In this document: positions 1 to 7,190 of the stretch, in pieces
Layout: every line of letters begins with the position of its first letter
How positions within the stretch are numbered: the stretch's first letter is position 1
Assembly (NCBI GenBank): GCA_041480845.1
Contig: JBGPAU010000021.1
Location: 1-8,877, forward strand
DNA length: 8,877 nt
From: LCIL01 sp041480845
GTDB lineage: Bacteria > Patescibacteriota > Microgenomatia > UBA8517
Direction: 5' to 3'
Position numbers and translations under genes: made by a program
The notes under the pieces: generated by a model
Database searches by the model: none
What the model was told of the DNA's origin: nothing
The model's input: only the letters and a program-made list of their open reading frames with translations

Positions 1-315
1 AATAAGGCCTTCCGGCTGGAAAAATTGAGCCTCATCTATACCTACAACATGTATCTTTTTATTTCCACGTTCAACCTTTAAAACTACCTCTAATATTTTC
101 TGTGGAGATTTAGCGTCTACGGGATATGCATTTATTTTCTTACCGGAATGGGTAACAATTTGGACAGGGTCATATCTGGTATCTATATCCGGCTTAATCA
201 TTATGGAGGTTTTTAAAACTGCCTCGAGACTTTCAATTTGGTCTATGAGCTCCCCAGTCTTCCCTGAAAACATGGGCCCATAAATTGCTGTAAGTTCTCC
301 TTTTCTTTCAGGCAT
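1..315 (-). CDS. tdk: Thymidine kinase, type II (N-terminal 105 residues, cut by window edge)
   Basis: This enzyme phosphorylates thymidine to dTMP with ATP in the cytoplasmic salvage pathway. The reverse strand from ATG at 315 reads without a stop to the edge. It shows a P-loop GPMFSGKT at residues 13-20, the D-T-R-Y motif at 45-48 followed by H56-S57-G58, and the Walker B-like DEAQFF at 94-99. These are in the order and spacing of the type II (human TK1/bacterial Tdk) family rather than the viral/mitochondrial type. The C-terminal half, with the lasso loop and the usual zinc-binding cysteines, lies outside the window. The ATG follows the stop codon of the thymidylate synthase-like gene by one base, so the two are almost certainly co-transcribed and probably translationally coupled. 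A weak AGAGG lies about 12 bases upstream, inside that gene. Family assignment is secure; the intactness of the rest is unknown. Confidence 0.93.
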   Translation of the reverse strand, partial: MPERKGELTAIYGPMFSGKTGELIDQIESLEAVLKTSIMIKPDIDTRYDPVQIVTHSGKKINAYPVDAKSPQKILEVVLKVERGNKKIHVVGIDEAQFFQPEGLI

Positions 316-316
316 A

Positions 317-1267
317 TTAAGTGGATGCCTCTTTGTCTAATTTCTCTTTGGCCAATTTTTCTTTGGCTTTTTCAAACTGTTTCATTATTAACGGATCATC
401 CGTTCTTGCCACTCTTTTTTCATATGGCATATTCTCCACCTGAGAAAGAAAGAAGGGTATATCATTTTTTCTTTGATAGGAACCGTATATATGAAAGCTG
501 TCCATCATTCCCACATATCTTCCCACTCCGACTTCTTTCCCCATTCTTTTTCCGATTTCCCCGGCAATTACTTTTTGAAGATCGGTCAATGCAAATGTGT
601 TCATAAATGCAGCTTTGAGGGCGTCGTTGCTCCTCCAATGGGTGTTCATTTCCAGAAGATATCCGCCTTCGTTTTTTGCCAATCTGCACCAAATCCGTTG
701 TAAACAAGGAGGTTCGGGATTAGGCTGGTCAAGTTGGGGTACCCAGGTTATTGCTTGTGCCCTCCTTGAATATGGAGTTTCCGCAAGCTTGGCCATTAGC
801 TTATCAACCTGGTCAACATTGGGCAGTTCTAACTTATTACCATTTAAAATCTCATCCCAGCCGTAAAGACCGGGCCAGTTAAAAAGACGGTCGTGGTAAG
901 AATATGTCCATCCGTGTCCTTTCCTGTTGACCTTAGAAAGATCATGAACTCCATCAACAACTTCAGCAACATAAATGCCCAAATCTTCAAAACTAACGGG
1001 AAGCGACCTGTGAATTCTTGGTTCCGCAAACGGTTTTGCAACAGTCATCATCATGCTGACGTCGCGGCTTTCGGGGTCTACATCCTGATCATATTCCGTG
1101 GGGATGTGAGCACCGAATTCGTAAGTTGCCAAAACCGCGTCTTCCCAAGCCTCCGGAAGAGACTTTCCCCACACCGCAACAGAAGGAATTTCGTTTGATG
1201 CAAGAACTTCTACAGGTAGCGAAAAAGCTTTTCCTTCAAGGTGTTGCCTGATAAATTCACTCGACAT
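317..1267 (-). CDS. Thymidylate synthase-family protein (divergent ThyA-like)
   Basis: The predicted role is methylation of dUMP to dTMP using methylene-tetrahydrofolate. The 316-residue protein keeps the ThyA landmarks: SRR (167-169) in the stretch leading to W175-V-P, PPC with candidate nucleophile C188, the R212-S-N-D215 phosphate/active-site segment, N223 at the position that favours uracil over cytosine in ThyA versus dCMP hydroxymethylase, and a D256-H259-Y261 motif. It differs from E. coli ThyA in several ways. The motif reads D-x-x-H-x-Y instead of D-x-H-x-Y. The classical N-terminal phosphate-loop motif is not obvious, although S67-R68-D69 may stand in. The C-terminus is a charged Lys/Glu-rich tail (about 299-313) rather than the usual closing peptide. 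Overall it looks closer to the divergent, archaeal-style members. The neighbouring thymidine kinase supports a dTMP role. A nucleotide hydroxymethylase activity is possible but less likely given N223. Confidence 0.82.
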   Translation of the reverse strand: MSSEFIRQHLEGKAFSLPVEVLASNEIPSVAVWGKSLPEAWEDAVLATYEFGAHIPTEYDQDVDPESRDVSMMMTVAKPFAEPRIHRSLPVSFEDLGIYVAEVVDGVHDLSKVNRKGHGWTYSYHDRLFNWPGLYGWDEILNGNKLELPNVDQVDKLMAKLAETPYSRRAQAITWVPQLDQPNPEPPCLQRIWCRLAKNEGGYLLEMNTHWRSNDALKAAFMNTFALTDLQKVIAGEIGKRMGKEVGVGRYVGMMDSFHIYGSYQRKNDIPFFLSQVENMPYEKRVARTDDPLIMKQFEKAKEKLAKEKLDKEAST

Positions 1268-1276
1268 TTGTCACAC

Positions 1277-1306
1277 TTTTTAGCAGTAAGGTAAGTACCC
1301 TGTCAA
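1277..1306 (-). promoter_or_regulatory. Candidate sigma-70-type promoter for the thymidylate synthase-tdk pair
   Basis: In the 50-base gap after topA the minus strand carries a perfect TTGACA (plus-strand 1301-1306), an 18-base spacer, and TAAAAA (1277-1282, 4 of 6 matches to TATAAT). The -10 hexamer ends 9 bases before the ATG at 1267. Transcription would therefore start at or within a few bases of the start codon, and no Shine-Dalgarno sequence is visible in those bases. This suggests the dTMP genes have their own promoter, separate from dprA-topA. The call rests on the consensus match only. Confidence 0.5.
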
Positions 1307-1317
1307 TACGCAAAGAA

Positions 1318-3276
1318 TTATGGAGTTTGCTCAACGGGTTGTGTGTCTTTTGGTGCTTTGGGGTTTCTCCAGCTCGCCCATTTGCAATCAGGGTAGCGGG
1401 AACAGCCAAAAAACTTCCGGCCTTTCCCGGTCTTTTTAATAATTACATCTCCAGTTTTGCATTCAGGGCACTTCATTCCGACTTTTTCCAAATACTTCTC
1501 CGTATGTTTGCACTCGGGGAAGCGTGAACAGGAAATAAATTTACCAAACCTTCCGGTCCGAATAACAAGTTCGCCGCCTTCACAATCGGGACACTTTCTC
1601 CCAAGTTTTTCAACTTCGATCTTTACCCTTTTTGCATTTTTCTCAACACTCCCCAGTTTTTTGGCAAATGGTCCGTAAAATGTTTTAATTGCCTTAACCC
1701 AAAGCAATTTCCCGTCGGCAACTTTATCTAAACTGTCCTCCATTTCGGCTGTAAAGGCATATTCAAAAACGTCGGGAAAGTTTTCAATCAAAAAATCATT
1801 TACAGCTTTGCCTATCGAGGTCGGGGAAAATTTACCTTCGTTTTTTTCAACATAATTTCTGATTTGAATTGTTGAAATCGTGGGTGCATAAGTTGAGGGG
1901 CGTCCTATTCCAAGCTTTTCCAGAGTTTTGATCAGTGAAGCCTCGTTATACCTTGCGGGGGCTAAAGTGAACTTTTGTTCGCTCCAATTTTTTATCAGAT
2001 CTAATCTGTCGCCAATCGAAACCTCGGGAAGAACTACCGCCCCTTCGGCGTCAAGTTTAGCCGGAATAACGCGTCTCCAACCGTCAAATTTCATTATCTG
2101 TCCGGATGCACGAAGCAAATAACTCCCCGCGGAAACATCTATTATTGTTTCATCGTAAACCGAAGCCGTCATCTGACAGGCGACAAATCTTGCCCAAATC
2201 AATTTATAAAGTGTTTCTTCATCCCTCGCCCATCTGTCATCTGAAACATCAAATTTATGGTTTATATTAGTCGGACGAATGGCCTCATGTGCTTCCTGGG
2301 CAACTTTTGACTGAGTTTTATATAACTTCGGGGCCGAGGGCAAATATTTTTCCCCAAATTCTTTTTCTATATATTTCCGGAGGGTTGTTACGGCTGGAAT
2401 TGAAAGATTAAAAGAATCGGTTCTGTGATAGGTGATAAGACCTTCTTCATAAAGTTTTTGGGCAATAGACATTGTACGCTTCGAAGACCATCCGAAAATT
2501 CGGGCAGCCGCCTGGGTCATTGTTGAGGTTGTAAACGGAGGATAGGAGCTTTTAATAACCTCTCTTTTTCTTACATCGGCAACGATGTATTTAGCTTTCC
2601 CAAGTTCAGCTGTTATTTTTTCTGCAGCTTCTTTATTTTTTACATCCTGATTTATTAGCTGAACCGTAAATTCTTTTTGGTTTTTTAATTCTTTAACCGT
2701 TGAGAAAATTTCCCAGTATTCTTCCGATTTAAAGGCCTCAATTTCGCGTTCTTTTTCAACAATTAGCCGGACCACCACCGATTGGACGCGTCCTGCAGAA
2801 AGACCTCTCCTAACTTTCTTCCAGAGAAGCGGAGAAAGTTTGTAGCCGACAAGTCTGTCCAAAACGCGTCTCGCAATTTGCGCATCTACCAGATTTTTAT
2901 CTATCTCACGGGGACTTCCTATCGCTTCCTCAACCGCCTCCTTCGTAATTTCATGAAAAGCTACACGTTTTGTTTTTGCGCTCGCTCTCAGAATCTCCGA
3001 GACATGCTGGGCAATTGCTTCCCCTTCACGGTCAGGATCTGTCGCCAGATAAATTATTTTTGCTTTTTTCCCTTCCGACTTAATTTTTTTAATTGTGTCG
3101 AGGTTTCTCGGCACTTCCACCAATTCCGGCTTGAAATCGTGTTCAATGTCTATCCCAAGCTGGCTTTTCGGGAGATCTTTAACATGTCCCATTGTGGCTT
3201 CCACATCATATTTGTCCCCGAGAAATTTCCCGAGGGTTCGTGCTTTTGTTGGCGATTCTACAATTATGAGATTCAT
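1318..3276 (-). CDS. topA: DNA topoisomerase I (type IA)
   Basis: TopA relaxes negatively supercoiled DNA by Mg-dependent single-strand cleavage and passage. The 652-residue product begins with the Toprim domain (E7 in VESPTKA, and D80/D82/E84 in TDPDREGE). The body has the RRVLDRLVGYKLSP (137-149) and GLSAGRVQSV (158-167) motifs. The catalytic tyrosine is Y283 in ITYHRTDS, and GRPSTYAP (458-465) follows. Two four-cysteine zinc ribbons close the protein (C562/C565/C583/C589 and C603/C606/C625/C631), plus a short polar tail. It is shorter than the E. coli enzyme (865 residues), as in many compact genomes, but complete in domains. The ATG is fixed by the canonical start MNLIIVESPTKA. It lies one base after the dprA stop, so expression is probably coupled; the only purine-rich motif (AAGGA) is about 20 bases upstream. 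dprA-topA is a widespread bacterial gene order. One oddity is His at 284 directly after the catalytic Tyr, where E. coli has Met. Confidence 0.97.
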   Translation of the reverse strand: MNLIIVESPTKARTLGKFLGDKYDVEATMGHVKDLPKSQLGIDIEHDFKPELVEVPRNLDTIKKIKSEGKKAKIIYLATDPDREGEAIAQHVSEILRASAKTKRVAFHEITKEAVEEAIGSPREIDKNLVDAQIARRVLDRLVGYKLSPLLWKKVRRGLSAGRVQSVVVRLIVEKEREIEAFKSEEYWEIFSTVKELKNQKEFTVQLINQDVKNKEAAEKITAELGKAKYIVADVRKREVIKSSYPPFTTSTMTQAAARIFGWSSKRTMSIAQKLYEEGLITYHRTDSFNLSIPAVTTLRKYIEKEFGEKYLPSAPKLYKTQSKVAQEAHEAIRPTNINHKFDVSDDRWARDEETLYKLIWARFVACQMTASVYDETIIDVSAGSYLLRASGQIMKFDGWRRVIPAKLDAEGAVVLPEVSIGDRLDLIKNWSEQKFTLAPARYNEASLIKTLEKLGIGRPSTYAPTISTIQIRNYVEKNEGKFSPTSIGKAVNDFLIENFPDVFEYAFTAEMEDSLDKVADGKLLWVKAIKTFYGPFAKKLGSVEKNAKRVKIEVEKLGRKCPDCEGGELVIRTGRFGKFISCSRFPECKHTEKYLEKVGMKCPECKTGDVIIKKTGKGRKFFGCSRYPDCKWASWRNPKAPKDTQPVEQTP

Positions 3277-3277
3277 G

Positions 3278-4361
3278 CTATATTTTTCTGTACATTCCTT
3301 TTCCCAAATTTCTTACTAATCCTTTCATTTCCATGATTGTCAGTCTAGCAGAAATTTCGGCAGTTTTGCACTTTGATATTCTAACAAGCTCGTCAAGATG
3401 CAGGGCTTCATTCTCCAAAATTTCCAGTAACACCCTCTCCTGGGGGCTGTCGGGAGCGATCCTTTTGATTTTTTCCTTATCCACTTTTACCTGCATATCA
3501 AGCTCCCATAAGATATCTTTTGTCTCAGTAGCAATTTTTGCCCCGTTTTTTAGTAAAAATAGCGGTGCTTTCGAAAGAGGAGATGTAATTTGACCGGGAA
3601 CCGCAAACACCGTTTTCCCTTGTTCAGCCGCATGAGCCGCTGTAAGGAGAGTGCCGCTTTTTTCAGCACCTTCGATAACAATAATGGCAGAGGATAGACC
3701 CGAGATAATTCTATTCCTTGAGGCAAAATTTTCGGGAAGGGCAGGATGGCCCAACGGATACTCACTGATGAGAGCCCTTTTGCTTTGATTATTGCTTGGG
3801 CTAATCCAACGTTTTCGGGGGGTAGATGGAATCTAACCCGTTTCCCAAAACTGCAACGGTTCTGCCTCCTGCAGCCAAACATGCACGATGGGCAAATGTA
3901 TCAACACCGCGGGCCAGTCCGGAAATAATAGTGACACCAAAACTAGCAAGCTCCCCCGAAAATCTTTCGGTAACCTCCCGTCCGTATGATGTCATTTGCC
4001 GACTGCCTACAATTGCCACCGAATTTGCTTCCAAACTATTTAGAGTCCCTTTGTAATATAAAACCGAGGGAGCCCCGTCCAATCCTTTCAAACTCCGCGG
4101 ATAATCTTTATCCAAAACTGTCACAACCCCGATTTTTAAATCGGATAACCGCTTGAAATATTTTTCAATATCAAAGTTTTTTCTAAAAACATCAAAGGCA
4201 AAAACTTTTTCTTCCGGCAAACCGATTTCAGTTAATTCCTCTTTGGAGCACTTCCAGATAATTTTGGCTTTTTTAAAATATGACAAAAGAAGCTTAACCC
4301 TGGCAGGTCCGAAGTAATTAAAAGCATAAATGGCAGTTAAAAATTGGCTCTCGGTCATCAC
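3278..4361 (-). pseudogene. dprA: DNA-processing protein DprA, reading frame broken by two single-base offsets
   Basis: DprA protects incoming single-stranded DNA and loads RecA during natural transformation. The first frame (GTG 4361 or ATG 4358, down to a TAG at 3801) encodes a helix-hairpin-helix-like N-terminus and the start of the Rossmann fold: VAIVGSR at 115-121, SGLARGVDTFAH at 147-158, VLGNGLDSIYP at 171-181. A second frame then supplies PENVGLAQAIIKAKG, and a third (from about 3772 to TAG at 3278) supplies SEYPLGHPALPENFASRN, VIEGAEKSG, TVFAVPG and a C-terminal winged helix. Adding one base at each of two sites restores one continuous DprA of about 360 residues (1084 + 2 = 1086 bases, an exact codon number). 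All conserved blocks survive, so a sequencing or assembly homopolymer error or a very recent mutation is most likely; programmed frameshifting is a less likely option. The last fragment could only start at TTG 3754, in mid-domain, and is not a separate gene. Confidence 0.9.
3775..3822 (-). other. dprA: Paired frameshift sites inside dprA
   Basis: On the coding strand the first site is a run of six C (plus-strand G run 3817-3822). TAC-CCC-CCG-AAA reads on into TAG, whereas one more C, or a -1 slip, gives Y-P-P-E-N-V, the expected DprA sequence. The second site lies around AAAAGGG (3775-3781) and the adjoining CTCTC. One extra base there, for example a fourth G, gives A-K-G-A-L-I-S-E-Y and joins the C-terminal frame. 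Both sites lack one base relative to the intact frame. Confidence 0.85.
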
Positions 4362-4366
4362 AAGTA

Positions 4367-4395
4367 ACTATACTAATATTTCTAAATCATGTATA
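4367..4395 (-). promoter_or_regulatory. Candidate promoter for dprA-topA
   Basis: In the 42-base gap between pbp2 and dprA, the minus strand has TATACA (plus-strand 4390-4395, 4 of 6 matches to TTGACA), a 17-base spacer and TATAGT (4367-4372, 5 of 6 matches to TATAAT). The -10 hexamer ends 5 bases before the GTG at 4361 and 8 bases before the ATG at 4358. The spacing favours the ATG as the real start of a leaderless or near-leaderless mRNA. No Shine-Dalgarno sequence is visible. The gap is AT-rich, so chance matches are possible. Confidence 0.42.
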
Positions 4396-4403
4396 TGAAG
4401 TTA

Positions 4404-6038
4404 TTAATTACTTTGCGATGCAAAGTAATAATCTGCAATTTTTCTGGCAATAGGGCCGGCAACGGATGAACCCTCACCGCCTCTTTCGATGAGAACAGTG
4501 GTCACTATCTGAGGACTTTCTGCCGGTGCAAAAAAAGTAAACCAGGCGTGCGGGATTCCGTCTGTTCCAATCTCTGCCGTTCCTGTTTTACAGGCAACGG
4601 TTGTCCCGCCGTGTTTTTGGGAAAAATCAAAAAAAGTGAATGCTGTACCCCCTTGCAAACACGCCGCCTCCATTCCTTGTTTTATTAAATTTACATTACC
4701 CCCGGCGACATTAACAGTTCTGCAATTTTGACTACTATCCATATTAAATCTGGGTTTGCAAATTTTACCGCCCATGGCAATTGCCGAAATATAATTATTT
4801 ATTTCTATCGGAGTAACAGAAATGTCCCCCTGACCGATTGCCATGTGGTAAGTGTTTCCCAAAAACCAAGACTCCCCCCTTACCTCCTTTTTCCATTCGG
4901 GAGTTGGAATAAGTCCTTCTACTTCCCCCGGAATATCAATTCCGGTAAGGCTATCTAAACCAAAACTTTTGGCCCATTTGGCAACTCCCTCAGGCCCGAC
5001 CATCTGTCCTATCGTATAAAAAAAGGTATCAGTAGAACGGGCAATCGCTTTTACCAAATCAACTGACCCCTCTGTTCTCCCATACTGCGTAAAATACCAG
5101 TTGGAATAAGAATAATTATTAACTGTTATCACACCCTGATCGGTATAACGGAAATTTTTATCGATTGCGCCGGTCTGTAAAGCCGCAAGGGCAACAATCG
5201 GTTTAAAAACCGATCCCGGGTGATACGTGCCGCTTATAACTCTGTTAAAAAAGGGTAAACCCGCATCTTTAAGTAAACTGCCGATTTCCTGGCTGTTGCC
5301 TTTATTAATCAAAATATTCGGATCAAAACTCGGGTAGGAATAAAAAGCCAAGATTTGACCGGTTGCATCGGTAACAATTGCTGCTCCTTTTTTCCCATTC
5401 ATAGCCGATGCCACTTCCAACTGTAGACCGTAATCGGTGGTCGTTTTTAAATCGCGTCCGGGGATTGGTTCACGTCTTCCCAGAATTCTAATCCCGGTAC
5501 CCGTTGCACTGACTTCAACAAGCTCTTCTCCGGGACTCCCTTCTAAACTGCACTCATACGTCTGTTCCAAACCGGTTTTACCAATTAATGCGTCCAGTGC
5601 TCTTGGACCTTTTTCCGGGCAGCCGGGATTAATCTTGCCCATTTCGGAGTCGCCAACTTGGGCTAAATACCCTAGCGCGTGGGAAAATTTATCTCCCATC
5701 GGGTAAACCCTTTTGTAATCTGTAACAAATTCCTCCGCTACCGCACCTGTTAGATCGTCTGTTATTTTAAAACTTCCATCCGGTGCAAATTTAACTCTTT
5801 TTTTAATTTCAACATTTGTTGCCAGCTCTTCCCCCCCGCGAGCTAAAATTCTGCCCCGGGGTGCAGGTATAACAACATGGCGGATTCTATTTCCTTGGGA
5901 TAAGTCTTGATAATATTTACCCTTAATAATCTGAACTTCAATAAGCTTTGCAAAAAGAATCAAAAAAAGAAGAATCAGAGTCCCTCTTAAATACCAGGAA
6001 AGCCAAGACTCCAATTTGGCTACCGATAAAGAATCCAT
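4404..6038 (-). CDS. mrdA: Penicillin-binding protein 2-type peptidoglycan transpeptidase (class B PBP)
   Basis: This is a D,D-transpeptidase that cross-links peptidoglycan; next to mreB it is best read as the elongation (Rod complex) PBP2. The 544 residues have a short cytoplasmic N-terminus and one membrane anchor (about 19-36). The pedestal/dimerisation region starts at APRGRILARGGEELATN (59-75) and includes GKTGLEQTYE (153-162). The penicillin-binding domain has all three motifs: SVFK with catalytic S276 and K279, S335-T-D337 as the SxN equivalent (PBP2 enzymes often have SxD here), and K484-T-G486. It is shorter than E. coli PBP2 (633 residues) but complete. The ATG is 8 bases after the mreB stop. 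A perfect TATAAT overlaps that stop codon, hinting at an internal promoter. FtsI-type division PBPs share this architecture, so the subtype rests mainly on context and the SxD motif. Confidence 0.9.
   Translation of the reverse strand: MDSLSVAKLESWLSWYLRGTLILLFLILFAKLIEVQIIKGKYYQDLSQGNRIRHVVIPAPRGRILARGGEELATNVEIKKRVKFAPDGSFKITDDLTGAVAEEFVTDYKRVYPMGDKFSHALGYLAQVGDSEMGKINPGCPEKGPRALDALIGKTGLEQTYECSLEGSPGEELVEVSATGTGIRILGRREPIPGRDLKTTTDYGLQLEVASAMNGKKGAAIVTDATGQILAFYSYPSFDPNILINKGNSQEIGSLLKDAGLPFFNRVISGTYHPGSVFKPIVALAALQTGAIDKNFRYTDQGVITVNNYSYSNWYFTQYGRTEGSVDLVKAIARSTDTFFYTIGQMVGPEGVAKWAKSFGLDSLTGIDIPGEVEGLIPTPEWKKEVRGESWFLGNTYHMAIGQGDISVTPIEINNYISAIAMGGKICKPRFNMDSSQNCRTVNVAGGNVNLIKQGMEAACLQGGTAFTFFDFSQKHGGTTVACKTGTAEIGTDGIPHAWFTFFAPAESPQIVTTVLIERGGEGSSVAGPIARKIADYYFASQSN
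4407..4429 (-). other. Perfect 10-bp hairpin over the 3' end of pbp2
   Basis: The minus strand reads ATTACTTTGC, then loop ATC, then GCAAAGTAAT: two perfectly complementary 10-base arms around a 3-base loop. It covers the last codons of pbp2 and ends just before the TAA at 4404-4406. The following bases are UAAUAACUUC in RNA, with no U-tract, so it does not fit a canonical intrinsic terminator. It may stabilise the pbp2 3' end, cause partial attenuation before dprA, or be a protein site. An AT-rich near-palindrome (4398-4413) overlaps its distal arm. Confidence 0.6.
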
Positions 6039-6045
6039 AACTTGA

Positions 6046-6051
6046 ATTATA
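6046..6051 (-). promoter_or_regulatory. Consensus -10 box directly before pbp2
   Basis: The minus strand carries a perfect TATAAT (plus-strand 6046-6051) that overlaps the mreB stop codon and ends 7 bases before the pbp2 ATG at 6038. I find no good -35 hexamer at 16-18 bases, so any promoter is partial or depends on other contacts. It is listed because the same -10-to-start spacing recurs before other genes here. The hexamer also encodes the end of mreB, so chance is possible. Confidence 0.33.
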
Positions 6052-7135
6052 GTCCCTTTGTCACCCTCATCTTTTTTAGAAGTCCGTTATCCTCCAAACA
6101 AATTCCGCAACCCCTGACAACACAAGTTAATGGATCCTCAGCAATCCAAACAGGCATTTTGGTAGCCTCCGAAATTACTTTATCAATACCGGAAATTAAA
6201 GACCCCCCACCCGCAAGTGTAATTCCCCGCTCCATTATATCGCCGGTCAGTTCGGGAGGAATTTCCTCAAGAGTATCTACAATATTTCCAACTATTTCCT
6301 GAATAATAGGGCTTAGTGCCTCCTGAATTTCGCCGCTTGTGAGTTTAATCGACTTGGGAAGCCCCACCTCAAGATCCCTGCCGCGGACAACCGCAAATTT
6401 ATCGGCTGCACCGGTTCTTTCCTTTGGTGAACCTGCCGATCCTATTCCGATTTTAACCGCCTCAGCAGTGGGCTGCCCCAAAAGAAGCGAGTATTTAAGC
6501 CTTACATAATTAATTATTGCCTCATCCATTTCGTCTCCGGCAATACGGATGCTTCTACCAAGTACAATCCCACCAAGTGAAATTATTGCCATTTCACTTG
6601 TTCCTCCACCGATGTCAACTATAAAAATTCCTTCAGGCCCCTCGATCGGAAGACGCGCCCCGATTGCGGCAGCCATCGGTTCTTCTATCAAATTCGCCTC
6701 CCGGCCACCTGCGTCGAGCGCCGCGTCCGCCACGGCTCTTCTTTCAACCTCGGTTACACCCGAGGGAATTCCGATTACAACTCTGGGACGCGGAATTTTT
6801 GGCATTGAACTTCCCGATTCGTGAATTTTTTTAATGTAGTAAGCCAGCATTGCGGCCGTAGCATCAAAGTCCGCAATAACGCCATCCCGCAAGGGGCGGA
6901 TCACTTCGATTGTCGCAGGAGCCCGGCCTGTCATTTTCTTTGCAGAAGCTCCTATTGCCAGTATTTCTTTTGATTTCTTATGCCGGGCCACCGCCGAAGG
7001 TTCGCGAATTACAATACCTTTGCCCCGAACATAAACTAAGGTATTGGCTGTACCCAAATCAATGCCAACGTCGTGAGAGAAAAGTCCTAGGAATCTGTCA
7101 ATGGGATTAATAAATCGCATTTGTATATGTTGCAT
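6047..7135 (-). CDS. mreB: Rod shape-determining protein MreB (bacterial actin)
   Basis: MreB forms membrane-attached ATP-dependent filaments that orient lateral wall synthesis. The 362-residue product shows the actin-fold signatures in order: phosphate-1 DVGIDLGTANT (22-32), the EEPMAAAIG segment (151-159), phosphate-2 VDIGGGTSE (173-181), RIAGDEMDEAI (197-207) and the adenosine motif LAGGGSLISG (307-316). The hydrophobic/basic N-terminus (RFINPIDRFLGLF) fits membrane contact. Two starts are possible. ATG 7135 is only 4 bases from the candidate -10 hexamer. ATG 7120 (residue 6) begins MRFINPIDRF, leaves a short leader, and resembles typical MreB N-termini, so I consider it at least as likely. 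It is the first gene of the minus-strand cluster, directly upstream of pbp2. mreC, mreD and rodA are not seen in the window. Confidence 0.96.
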   Translation of the reverse strand: MQHIQMRFINPIDRFLGLFSHDVGIDLGTANTLVYVRGKGIVIREPSAVARHKKSKEILAIGASAKKMTGRAPATIEVIRPLRDGVIADFDATAAMLAYYIKKIHESGSSMPKIPRPRVVIGIPSGVTEVERRAVADAALDAGGREANLIEEPMAAAIGARLPIEGPEGIFIVDIGGGTSEMAIISLGGIVLGRSIRIAGDEMDEAIINYVRLKYSLLLGQPTAEAVKIGIGSAGSPKERTGAADKFAVVRGRDLEVGLPKSIKLTSGEIQEALSPIIQEIVGNIVDTLEEIPPELTGDIMERGITLAGGGSLISGIDKVISEATKMPVWIAEDPLTCVVRGCGICLEDNGLLKKMRVTKGL

Positions 7136-7139
7136 CAGG

Positions 7140-7168
7140 AGTATAACTATTTAAAGAAAACTTGCAAA
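7140..7168 (-). promoter_or_regulatory. Candidate mreB promoter in the divergent intergenic region
   Basis: The minus strand has TTTGCA (plus-strand 7163-7168, 4 of 6 matches), a 17-base spacer and TATACT (7140-7145, 5 of 6 matches to TATAAT). A TTGCAA one base closer is an equivalent -35 with a 16-base spacer. The -10 is 4 bases before ATG 7135 and 19 bases before ATG 7120, which argues that translation begins at 7120. No Shine-Dalgarno sequence precedes either start. Confidence 0.48.
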
Positions 7169-7190
7169 GGGTTTTTGGCAAAAATCTTTG

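Noticed and set aside
2782..3336. A 184-codon plus-strand open frame opposite topA
   Set aside because: It lies wholly antisense to the conserved Toprim region of topA and the end of dprA. Its Phe/Cys-rich composition is what a shadow frame gives, and it has no recognisable motif.
3278..3754. A 158-residue reading frame as an independent gene
   Set aside because: It can only begin at a TTG in the middle of the DprA Rossmann domain, with conserved DprA sequence directly before it in other frames. It is the 3' part of frame-broken dprA.
4407..4429. The pbp2 3' hairpin as an intrinsic terminator
   Set aside because: The stem is strong but no run of U follows on the minus strand, and dprA continues 42 bases after pbp2. 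It is kept as an unexplained hairpin.
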